Source: Temnothorax longispinosus (taxonomy: Eukaryota; Arthropoda; Insecta; Hymenoptera; Formicidae). From it: 64,000 nucleotides of DNA. This document shows, in pieces, positions 1-9,010 of this stretch (its first letter is position 1; the number at the start of each line of letters is the position of its first letter). The stretch is taken from positions 15,791,447 through 15,855,446 of the forward strand of contig NC_092364.1 of assembly GCF_030848805.1 (NCBI RefSeq), given 5' to 3'. Made by a program: the position numbers and the translations under genes. The notes beneath the pieces were generated by a model. That model made no database searches. It saw only the letters and a list, made by a program, of their open reading frames with translations, and was not told the origin of the DNA.

Positions 1-970
1 CATTTATGTAACGGCTATTTTTTTTATGTACGTATATCATTTATAATGATTTTAAAGGCGTGTTTATAATGGCGATGCTCGTGCTCGAATTGGGGATGTA
101 TCATAAAATATATCACGTTTCCTTTATTGCACATCGTTGATTATTCTCGCCTTTATCAATAACTTTCCTGTGAATGTAAATTGCCTTATATTATTCAAGA
201 CTATCCGATGTATGTTCTTGCTTGATTGTAAATCATAAATGCTCCACAGATTACCGCGAAATCTATAATCGATCAGCCTCTCTCGACATTGTTTTCCATT
301 GAGTTCCCAATATCTCATCGTATTACTTTTAAATGCGTTGCGCACTCGTTCCTTTGCTACTGTTATATTCGGTAACGTTAAGAAATGAAAAGATAGTTTA
401 GAACATAATTGTACGTAAAATTCTTGCTACAAAATATTCGAAATGAAATTATTTTATAACATTTAATATTTTATTACATTTATTAATGTAAGTCTACATC
501 GCAATACAATATAAAATATTAGTAACTTGTATAAGAAATATTTTGCGTGGCATCTTAGCACGAGGCTGTTAAAGTCTGTCACGTTCAATGAATATAATTC
601 ACGCATGAAAGTCCCGCGCTCGAAGAAAATTTCTTTCCTCCTATCCGCAAGTGAACTAATTATTATTCTTAAATAAGCTCACGTTATTTTTAATTTTGAA
701 ATAATTTGAATCGTTTCTTACTCAGATCGAAATATCTATTAGCTGTCGGAGAAATTATCGTCTCAGACAATGTGCTAACACAGGTCCACGAAACAACGCG
801 GAAAGTATGCGATAATAGCCCATTCATCGAAATAGAAGGAATGGAATATTTGGCAAACATGAATTCTGTACCGCTAGGTATATTAAACATTATCGTAATG
901 TTTAAATATTATTGGCGGCGAAACGGTTGACACGCGGTGCTCGATACTTGTTTTCGTGTACGCCGGTGCG

Positions 971-990
971 TTACGTCACGTGACGTCACG
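971..990. promoter_or_regulatory. CRE/E-box palindrome in CpG-rich block
   Basis: Overlapping palindromes CACGTG (977-982) and TGACGTCA (981-988) sit at the start of a CpG-dense stretch (about 930-1760) that precedes the candidate leader exon. Copy 2 keeps TGACGTCA but has a base change in the E-box neighbourhood. TGACGTCA is the classical CREB/ATF-type bZIP site and CACGTG the bHLH E-box. Use as a promoter is inference. Confidence 0.4.
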
Positions 991-1000
991 CCGCGCGCCG

Positions 1001-1958
1001 CGCGATGTTTACAAAAAACGTCGCCGCGCTATTACCTATTCTCGTCATTCTCGTCCCGAGACACTCGAGCCGACAGGCAGCCGAGTGAACGGCTCCGTGC
1101 CGTAGTGTTATTACACCGCAAAATGCGCCGCGATAAGTATCACGATAATATTGTAGATATCAAAAAGATGTAGCATTCTTTATTAATCGTCGGATTATTC
1201 ATTTGGGCGACCAACTGATTCCCGTCGCGTTCGCGTCGACTCATGAACGTGCCGAAGCGCTGATGGCCATTGCGCAGCACACGTCTCGCGCAGTTTACAG
1301 AAAGCAAAGTGAGAGGATGATCGGAATATACTAAACTAACGTTTTGTCGCGATTTATTATATATAATGGACGACGATTATTCATTAATTTGAGAATAATT
1401 TACGTCACCGCGCTTTCGTACTTCGAGAACGCGGAGTATAATACGTGGAATCGTCGGGGAAATAATCACGCGATTTAATGTGACAGAGTAAACGAATCGC
1501 ATCATGATTTAGATAACGAAGCTCAGTGATGTGTCGATCGTTTAATTGCATTCGCATCTCGCGGAATTTGCGCGCTCGAGTTGTATCGCAAGCGTGTCTC
1601 GAGCGTGTAATTCCGAAACGGTTCGCTCATTTCAATTCAGTTGCTAACTCGACTCGCGTTGTATCCGCGCGGCGTCGGTATGAAGTTGGCCGCGTTTAGC
1701 GGAGACAGCAGCTCGGTCGAACCGTCGCGCGTCGGATGTAAGCACGCCGTAATACGTCGATTGTTTCATCTTGGGAGTGCCTAATAAAATCGTGATCGTA
1801 TTATACGACAATTACTTCGCTCTCGGTCGCAAAATATTGGGCAGTTGTCTTGTGAGTGTCCTGTGCAACGAAAGGAGGAGTCCTGACAAGCCAGATAACC
1901 TAAGAGGAGGAGGAGGTCTGGGAAAGGCATCGGGCTTCGGCGGAGCAATCTTGGGGTA
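1001..1958 (+). other. Candidate 5' leader exon (copy 1), start unknown
   Basis: This CpG-rich, transcript-like sequence ends in tandem possible donors, GTAGTG at 1956 and GTGAGT at 1959. A branch/acceptor region and short second exon follow at 2254. It contains no credible ATG reading frame joined to exon 2, so it is most simply a non-coding 5' leader. Copy 2 conserves the distal part and shows a clean GTGAGT donor at 8394. The downstream partner could be the 404-codon gene at 4408, through an AG just before its ATG, but that gene also has its own TATA box. Transcription evidence is needed to decide. Confidence 0.3.
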
Positions 1959-2253
1959 GTGAGTATAATTTCTTATTTTAAAATTAATAGTTCTTTTACA
2001 CTTATTCGTTTTATCTCAATAAATTAGAAATAAGAAAAATAAACTAGAGAAAGAGAAATCATCTAAAATTTTATAAAAGATTCTTGTAAAGATAATATAT
2101 TCTTGTAAAGATTCATTTCTGAAAATATATAAATTATATTAGTAAATACTTAATTGAAAGATGAATTAGACGTGAGGAAGAATTTTCTGAAACATTGATT
2201 ATTTTAAGCACCTCTTGAATTTGAATTTTATGTCTGCATGTTACAGTTTACAG

Positions 2254-2303
2254 TATCATCATCGTAGCTACGTGGCAAAACTCCGCCTGTTGTGCATCGG
2301 TCG
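2254..2303 (+). other. Candidate short leader exon 2 (copy 1)
   Basis: A pyrimidine-containing acceptor ending ttacag lies directly upstream. The exon is about 50 bp and is followed by a consensus donor GTAAGTG at 2304. Copy 2 has the same arrangement at 8678-8724, 3 bp shorter because of an ATC-type indel, with both splice signals intact. Conservation of both splice sites in both copies is the main support. Coding potential is unclear. Confidence 0.35.
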
Positions 2304-2520
2304 GTAAGTGAACGAATTTTTTATAATGAGTTATAATTTACTTCTTTATTACAAATTTGTAAATATTAGATGTATATTTATGCACATATTGAATATGTGT
2401 TGTGTGCGCGCGCGTATAAGAAAATGAAAATATATGTATAATATGTATATCTATAAAATATGTATGCCCTAAATATTTTGTAGCAAGAATTATACAATAT
2501 CGTTCTAAACTATATTTTAA

Positions 2521-2992
2521 CCCATTGGCTGTGTAAGAGAATTTTACTATTTGGGCCAAAAGTGTGTTGAAAAAAAAGTTCATTGGATAATTATGAAACT
2601 TGTTACCCTTATGTTTTTTGGGTCTCTGAATCCGAATATGATGTCAGATTTACAAAATTCAAAATAGCGGGTCCAATATGGCGGATCAAAATTACAAAAA
2701 ATAGACAGAATTTTATTATTATTATTTTGAATTTTGAAAATCTGACTTTATATTCGGATTCAGAGACCCAATAAACATAAGGGTACCAAATTTCATGAAA
2801 ATCAGACCTTTTTTGTAATTTTGATCCGCCATATTAGATCCGCCATTTTGAATTTTGTACATCTGACTTCGGATTCGTAATCAGCGACCCCAGAAATCCC
2901 CGAGTAACAAGTTTCAAGCAAATTCAGAAAGTTTTACTTTGTTTTTTCTACGTTGCGGCTATAGCCATACACAGTCATACACAGTCAACGGG
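2521..2992. mobile_element. piggyBac-like MITE with TTAA target duplications
   Basis: The element starts CCCATTGGCTGTGT and ends ACACAGTCAACGGG, which are imperfect terminal inverted repeats. It is flanked by TTAA on both sides (2517-2520 and 2993-2996). The paralogous copy at 8930-8933 has a single TTAA and none of the 472 bp, which is a natural empty site. TTAA duplication with CCC/GGG ends is the hallmark of the piggyBac superfamily. The interior has no transposase and consists largely of nested inverted repeats around ggcggatcaaaattac and its complement. It is therefore a non-autonomous element that moved after the segmental duplication or was precisely excised from copy 2. Confidence 0.85.
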
Positions 2993-4272
2993 TTAATTTT
3001 GTAACAGTTACCGAAAATAACAGAAACAAAGGAACGAGTGCGCAACGCATTTAAAAGTAATACAATGAGATATTACACGCAAGCAATGATCAAACTTATT
3101 AATTTTGCGAAAATATATTATATAAAACTGTATTATTAATAATAATTAGACTATATTATTATTAATAGTTGATATATAGGTTATTTCATTCAATCTATGA
3201 TTTGTGTATTTACATCTTATGCTTCTTAATTAATTTTTTTACAAATTACAATTTTTAGACGAGAAATAAAAAATATTCCAAAATTTGTAATTTTCGTTTA
3301 TGTCGCTTCTAGTGTTAATTGGCCGAATTTCTTTTTGAAACGCAACAAAAACTGAACATTTATGAAACATTTTGAAAAGCCAGAGCTTTTGCAAATCGCA
3401 TTGTTGACTAACGAATTTTTCTGATTAAAACATACAGCACAAATTGATCATGTTAGTCACTGATATTACAAACTTATCAAATTATAAACCCTTTAGCAAT
3501 TTAATTTGTAAAATATCGCGAACGATACGTTGGATATAAATAACAATTATTGCATATAATAGTTATACTGGCGGATACTTAGCGTATGATATAAAAATAC
3601 ATAGTCTAGTGTATATATAGGTACTATGACTTGAGCATATGCTATTTCAACGCATAATTACACTCATGGTTGCATTCTTATAGGTGCTTTTGATTATTCT
3701 GAGCTTATTTAAAATAAATATAGTACGGTATTTATACATATTAATCTTATGTACACATGCGCTTTTTAGTATTATACGCAAAATGTATTCAATTCAGAAA
3801 ATTTTATTTTTATTGATATTTTACGAAAAATATTTTAATATCTATTATTACTGATAAAATAGAAATCTATTAATGTATCAGTTTGTAATGTAATGTGTCA
3901 ATATTATGCATATTTTCCCGTGATGGATTTTATAATGGATGTTTTGAAAACGACTAAGCTATATCAGTTAGCTTATGCATCACTTCTCACTTAAATATAA
4001 TCTAAGAACTAAAAAATAATTATCTTAAGTATTCATACACTCTACAGACAATAAATTTCGATGCCACATAAAAACGAATTCTTCCTAGACGTTTAACGCA
4101 ACGTTAAGGCAACTGTTAGTACAGTTACTTGAGCACGTACTCAAAAACCTTTATTCGGTCCAATTGTTCATTTTCTTTAAAATGCTTTCATATTGTTATC
4201 AAGACGAACCGTTCCATACTTGAGTTACAAATCTTATTTACTTCTTCGTGAGGCTTTTAAGCCTCACCAAGC

Positions 4273-4280
4273 TATAAAAG
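4273..4280 (+). promoter_or_regulatory. TATA box upstream of secreted-protein gene
   Basis: TATAAAAG lies 128-135 bp before the ATG at 4408, placing a start site near 4303-4310 and giving a leader of about 100 nt. The spacing suits a compact, intronless insect gene. It is a sequence match only. Confidence 0.5.
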
Positions 4281-4407
4281 TACCTGGCGTACCCTAAAGA
4301 TGCTTAGGTTGTTTTAAAGGGGCCTGCAAGATTCAGAGTGTGGCTCGCAATAAAAAGATTGAAAAAATAACGTTATTACGTCTTCTTTATCAAGCAAAAA
4401 GTTAACA

Positions 4408-5622
4408 ATGAAGGACTGTTTATCGATAGTGTTACTCCTAGCAATCGTATCGGATATATTCGGGGAAATTCGTATATCGCCAAGAAACAGAACTCTTTTG
4501 CGGAAGCCGCGTGTGGTCGAAAGAGTGAAATGGCGTCAGCCGATCTGTATAATGCCCGCGAATGACATTCTACTACCGTGTCCTTCTGAGGAGAAAATCT
4601 TGACTAGTAACGAGTATTTGAGGGCAAAGAGGTCCGATCAAACGAAACCAATTAAAGCGGAGACGAGTGATGCCGTCCCCAAACTGGGGGACAGGATCGT
4701 TAACAGCAAAGAAACATTGCATAACAATAGTGTTCGACCTTTGCTCGAATCCTCGGAGTTGGTAAACGACGACAACGAAGAATTGACGGACTCCGGTAGG
4801 ACTTCCGAGTTGCATTCGAAAACGCCGGAAATGAATGTTAAATGGCAACAAAATAAACGTTCGACCAGATCAACTCAGAAACGAAATGTTCGAATCAAAA
4901 CCACACTATCGCAAATAATCGTCACAAAGGTATACGATTTGCCAGTGACTGCCACATTAGTAGCACATGGATGTTTTCCTAATATCGACTTTCCTTTGTG
5001 CGATAACCATCAAGCCAATCTTCCAATGAAGGTCGTGATGGAAAAAAAGCAGGAGGAGGAGGAAGAGGAGGAGGAGAAGGAAGAGGAGGAAGAGGAAGAA
5101 GAGGAGGAAGAGGAGGAGGAGGAGAAAGAGGAGGAAGAGGAGGAGGAGGAGGAGGAGGAGGATCACATACCTTCCGCATCTATCAATTTGACGTCCAGTT
5201 TTGAAAAGTTGAATAAGTTGCGTAATCCTTCACATGGGGCTGGAATTTTGAACATGTTAATAAATGAGTACTTCCATTCTACTGTATTAAGTATGCCTTT
5301 GGTAGATCTCTTGTTGCCACAGAAGTTTAATCTGTCTGACGAATTCTGGAAGAAAAAAGACGTAAAGCATCCAAAAGATGTGGAAGACCCCTGCGATAAA
5401 GCGAGAAGATCTAACGTCCGTCAATTTCAGCATCGCATTACAAAAAATGCTAACTATTTAAACATCATTGATGAAGTAGAAGCTTGCTTGCAAGACCTGA
5501 AGCTTCGTGTTAAGGCTGTTAAGCAATCGCCGATGGACATCAAACCAAATAAATCACAGAATACATCACCATCAGAGCCTAAGTCGAAAAACTGGTACGA
5601 TTGGTTGCCCTGGATAGGCTGA
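4408..5622 (+). CDS. Secreted Glu-tract protein, unknown function
   Basis: This is a 404-codon intact ORF whose ATG sits in a good insect context (AACAATGAAG). Residues 1-19 form a signal peptide: a charged start, a hydrophobic core ending near IFG, then EIRISP. The mature protein is basic and acidic in blocks, with several Lys/Arg pairs that could be processing sites. It has scattered cysteines, including two pairs (ICIMPANDILLPC and GCFPNIDFPLC). Residues about 214-251 are almost pure glutamate with a few lysines, encoded by a GAG/GAA microsatellite. The C-terminus ends WYDWLPWIG. I do not recognise the family. The gene lies in the single-copy spacer between the duplicated blocks and has its own TATA box. 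Its stop codon coincides with the edge of an antisense retrotransposon relic, so the natural C-terminus may have been altered. Confidence 0.72.
   Translation: MKDCLSIVLLLAIVSDIFGEIRISPRNRTLLRKPRVVERVKWRQPICIMPANDILLPCPSEEKILTSNEYLRAKRSDQTKPIKAETSDAVPKLGDRIVNSKETLHNNSVRPLLESSELVNDDNEELTDSGRTSELHSKTPEMNVKWQQNKRSTRSTQKRNVRIKTTLSQIIVTKVYDLPVTATLVAHGCFPNIDFPLCDNHQANLPMKVVMEKKQEEEEEEEEKEEEEEEEEEEEEEEEKEEEEEEEEEEEDHIPSASINLTSSFEKLNKLRNPSHGAGILNMLINEYFHSTVLSMPLVDLLLPQKFNLSDEFWKKKDVKHPKDVEDPCDKARRSNVRQFQHRITKNANYLNIIDEVEACLQDLKLRVKAVKQSPMDIKPNKSQNTSPSEPKSKNWYDWLPWIG
5047..5163 (+). repeat. Purine-only GAG/GAA tract inside the CDS
   Basis: About 115 bp of uninterrupted purines on the plus strand encode the glutamate run of the 404-aa protein. 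Length changes here would be multiples of three and tolerated. Long mirror-like purine tracts can adopt triplex (H-DNA) structure. The opposite strand shows long Pro/Leu frames that are only shadows. Confidence 0.9.
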
Positions 5623-5862
5623 CCTATGCATTTCTCTGAAAGTAGAATGGCCTACGTCTTTGACCATTTGCGAACAATAATCTAATCCTGGTCTACCTCT
5701 ATCTCTCTTTATTCCTATCTCCGCCTCCAATACGTCGCGAAATAATCTTTCGTGTCTCAGCAGGTGTTCTATTATCCTATCTCTCCTACTCTTTATTGTT
5801 TTCCACATATTTTTCTTTTCCTTAATTCTTTCTAATATCTCTATATTAGCTAACTCTATAAT
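5616..5862 (-). pseudogene. Non-LTR retrotransposon RT C-terminal tail relic
   Basis: The minus strand reads an open frame of about 80 codons. It contains MWKTIKSRRDRIIEHLLRH, then LEAEIGIKRDRGRPGLDY, then STFREMHRSAY. This is the familiar tail of insect LINE endonuclease-reverse transcriptases: RRDR-IgHvLRH, a GKR-RGRP block, then a Y-x-E-M-x-R-A type ending. An in-frame stop on the 5' side (5863-5865) and the absence of upstream RT motifs show a truncated fragment. It abuts or overlaps the 3' end of the 404-codon gene on the other strand. The family resemblance is from knowledge; the sub-clade is not determined. Confidence 0.65.
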
Positions 5863-5884
5863 CTATCCACGGTTTTCATGTTAA

Positions 5885-6034
5885 AAAAATAATTTGAACG
5901 TTCCGGAAATTACACAAACTAAATCTGAGAATAAGAATGAAACTACCATGGCACCACTTCAAGTAACGGAAGCGCCGGAAACATCTACGTTAGTGGAAAT
6001 TCCACGTGAGACAGAAGACCATGGTTTCCAGTGA
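5885..6034 (+). pseudogene. Possible orphan 3' coding remnant
   Basis: A 50-codon frame runs from just after an in-frame TAA to a TGA at 6032-6034. It reads like low-complexity extracellular protein (ENKNETTMAPLQVTEAPE, then TSTLVEIPRETEDHGFQ). It lies on the far side of the LINE relic from the 404-codon ORF. It could be the displaced original C-terminus of that gene, or chance. No convincing splice pair joins the two. Confidence 0.25.
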
Positions 6035-6225
6035 AACAAAAGCATTAAATTCTGCCGTCAAAAGGAATGAGGAAAAAAACTAGAATTAAAACTAGAATTG
6101 AAACATATTATAATTGCAAATGTATTTGGTTGGGTAAAATTTTTTATTGTTCTACTTATTTTAAGTAAAATTAAATTCCTTCTTTTAGCTTTTCTTACTA
6201 TTTTATATAATTAATATCTTTTGCA

Positions 6226-6258
6226 AATAAAATTGTGTAATCTTCTTTATGCAATAAA
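6226..6258 (+). terminator. Candidate poly(A) signals
   Basis: AATAAA occurs at 6226-6231 and 6253-6258, about 600 bp after the stop of the 404-codon ORF and the first pair of such signals I noticed downstream of it. The AT-rich context makes the match weak evidence. Confidence 0.3.
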
Positions 6259-7265
6259 AATTATTCTAAATTTTTGTTACGTTTAAGAAAATCATGCGTT
6301 TCTACTATTTTATAGTACGTTTAGAAGTAATTTAGTTGTAGTTGAAGAGATAATAACTTAGATAATATGTTAGATAAAAAGCCAAGTTGAGTTTAAATTG
6401 GAATCCCAGTTTTAATTGGAGCCGCTTTTGTCAGATGAGAAGTGAACTTCAAAACATTAATCGTAATATAGAATATAACACTTTTCATCAAAAGTTCAGA
6501 AGTCGAGTGATTCAGTCGAGTGAAGCAATATCTTCCATAAAATCATCTATTAACAATAAAAACGTACATTTAAAGATATCTGACATTTACTGAGTTATAT
6601 GCAAAGTATATGATAAAAACAATACACAAAATTTTCGTAATATCGTATGTATGTAGTATACATATAAGTAATTTAACAATAGGTATATTTTTTATAATTT
6701 AATACACTGATTGCGACATATTGGTTTTTACAACACAATACATATGAAGATATCTGAAGTAAATGAGAATATAAATGTAAAATTTAATTTTTTGTTAACG
6801 CAAATTCTTATATTTTTAGAGCTTTCTAATATCACTGTGATTATAAGCACTAATTACCACGTACTACAATAATTACAATAATTGGAAACTATAAATCTGA
6901 AAAATAAACAATAATATTCTTTTGTTACATCAGCCAAAATGTCCACTACGTTCGATGCATTTATGTAACGGCTATTTTTTTATGTACGTATATTATTTAT
7001 AATGATTTTAAAGGCGTGTTTATAATGGCGATGCTCGTGCTCGAATTGGGGATGTATCATAAAATATATATCACGTTTCCTTTATTGCACATCGTTGATT
7101 ATTCTCGCCTTTATCAATAACTCTCCTGTGAATGTAAATTGCCTTATATTATTCAAGACTATCCGATGTATGTTTTTGCTTGATCGTAAATTATAAATGC
7201 TCCACAGATTACCGCGAAATCTATAATCGATCAGCCTCTCTCGACATTGTTTTCCATCGAGTTTC

Positions 7266-9010
7266 CAATATTTCATCGTATTACTTTTAAATGCGTTGCG
7301 CACTCGTTCCTTTGCTACTGTTATTTTCGGTAACGTTAAGAAATAAAAAGATAGTTTAGAACATAATTGTACGTAAAATTCTTGCTACAAAATATTTGAA
7401 CTGAAATTATTTTATAACATTTAATATTTTATTACATTTATTAATGTAAGTCTACATTGCAATACAATATAAAATATTAGTAACTTGTATAAGAGAAATA
7501 TTTTGCGTGGCATCTTAGCACGAGGCTGTTAAAGTCTGTCACGTTCAATGAATACAATTCATCCATGTGCATGAAAGTTCCGCTCGAAGAAAATTCCTTT
7601 CCTCCTATCCGCAAGTGAACTAATTATTATTCTTAAGCTCACGTTATTTTTAATTTTGAAATAATTTGAATCGTTTCTTACTCAGATCGAAATATCTAGC
7701 TGTCGGAGAAATTATTGTCTCAGACAATGTGCTAACACAGGTCCACGAAACAACGCGGAAAGTATGCGATAATAGCCCATTAATCGAAATAGAAGGAATG
7801 GAATAATTGGCAAACATGAATTCTGTACCGCTAGGTATATTAAACATTATCGTAATGTTTAAATATTATTGGCGGCGAAACGGTTGACACGCGGTGCTCG
7901 ATACTTGGTTTCGTGTACGCCGGTGCGTTACGTTACGTGACGTCACGCCGCGCGCCGAAGCACAGTGATGTGCCGATCGTTTAATTGCATTCGCATCTCG
8001 CGGAATTTGCGCGCTCGAGTTGTATCGCAAGTGTGTCTCGAGCGTATAATTCCGAAACGGTTCGCTCATTTCAATTCGGTTGCTAACTCGACTCGCGTTG
8101 TATCCGCGCGGCGTCGGTATAAAATTGGCCGCGTTTAGCGGAGAAAGCAGCTCGGTCGAGCCGTCGCGTGTCGGATAGAAGCACTCGTAATACGTCGATT
8201 GTTTCATCTCGGTAGTACCTAATAAAATCGCGATCGTATTATGACAATTACTTCGCTCTCGGTCGCAAAATATTGGGCAGTTGTTTTGTGAGTGTCCTGT
8301 GCAACGGAAGGAGAAGTCCTGACAAGCCAAATAACCTAAGAGGAGGAGAAGGTCTGGGAAAGGCATCGGGCCTCAGCGGAGCAACCTTTTGGGGTGAGTA
8401 TAATTTCTTATTTTAAAATTAATAGTTCTTTCATACTTATTTGGGCTGTTTTATCTCAATAAATTAGAAATAATTAGAGAAAGAGAAATCATCTGAAATT
8501 TTATAAAAGATTCTTGTAAAGATAATATATTCTTGTAAAGATTCTTTTCTGAAAATATATAAATTATATTAGTAAATTCCTAATTGAAAGATGAATTAGA
8601 CGTGAGGAAGAATTTTCTGAAACATTTGATTATTTTAAGCACTTTTTGAATTTGAATTTTATGTTTGCATGTTACAGTATCACCGTAGCTACGTGGCAGA
8701 ACTCCGCCTGTTGTGCATCGGTCGGTAAGTGAACGAATTTTTCATAATGAGTTATAATTTACTTCTTTATTACAAATTTGTGAATATTAGATGTACATTT
8801 ATGCACATATTGAATGTGTTGTGTGCGCGCGCGTATAAGAAAATAAAAATATATGTATATCTATAAAATGTGTATGCTCTAAATATTTTGTAGCAAGAAT
8901 TATACAATCGTTGTGTTCTAAACTATATTTTAATTTCGTAACCGTTACCGAAAATAACAGAAACAAAGGAACGAGTGCGCAACGCATTTAAAAGTAATAC
9001 AATGAGATAT
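7266..9010. repeat. Unit with long inverted ends, copy 2
   Basis: Same inverted-ended unit as 310-3074: left arm about 7266-7400, right arm about 8880-9010. It is shorter, because the CpG-rich 518 bp and the MITE are absent. The right arm here is uninterrupted, so it shows the arm pairing most clearly. Confidence 0.6.
7958..8724 (+). pseudogene. Duplicated, truncated leader exons (copy 2)
   Basis: This contains the distal leader exon ending at the donor GTGAGT (8394-8399) and the 47-bp second exon 8678-8724 followed by GTAAGT. The upstream 518 bp of the leader are deleted relative to copy 1. No coding gene lies downstream in copy 2 comparable to the one at 4408. It is most likely an orphaned duplicate. 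Confidence 0.35.

Larger units (their letters stand above)
310..3074. repeat. Unit with long inverted ends, copy 1
   Basis: The left end (about 310-445) reappears in reverse complement at the right end (about 2470-3074, interrupted by the element at 2521-2992). Shared landmarks are the phrase gcgcaacgcatttaaaagta with its complement, and the tagcaagaatt motif. The inverted arms are about 130 bp and imperfect. This looks like a foldback or long-TIR element that was already present before the segmental duplication, because both copies carry it with the same flanks. The interior has no transposase that I can see. It could also be an ordinary inverted repeat flanking a promoter region. Confidence 0.6.
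1..3580. repeat. Segmental duplication, copy 1
   Basis: This block matches 6957-9526 base for base over most of its length in the same orientation. It opens with the same words (catttatgtaacggctattt) and ends near the shared phrase around 3560-3580, after which the copies diverge. It may extend left of the window. Compared with copy 2 it has two large extra blocks: 1001-1518, missing from copy 2, and the TTAA-flanked element at 2521-2992. Small indels and substitutions elsewhere show that the duplication is not brand new. It is seen directly in the sequence; the exact breakpoints are estimates. Confidence 0.93.

Noticed and set aside
124..345. 73-codon minus-strand frame repeated at 7082-7303
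   Set aside because: Its presence in both copies is explained by the segmental duplication. It overlaps the inverted arm, has no recognisable motif, and the high identity reflects copying rather than selection.
4957..5179. Pro-rich and Leu-rich minus-strand frames
   Set aside because: These are shadows of the GAG/GAA tract of the secreted-protein gene.
7866..8366. 166-codon minus-strand frame in copy 2
   Set aside because: The counterpart in copy 1 is interrupted and the plus strand here carries conserved splice signals instead.
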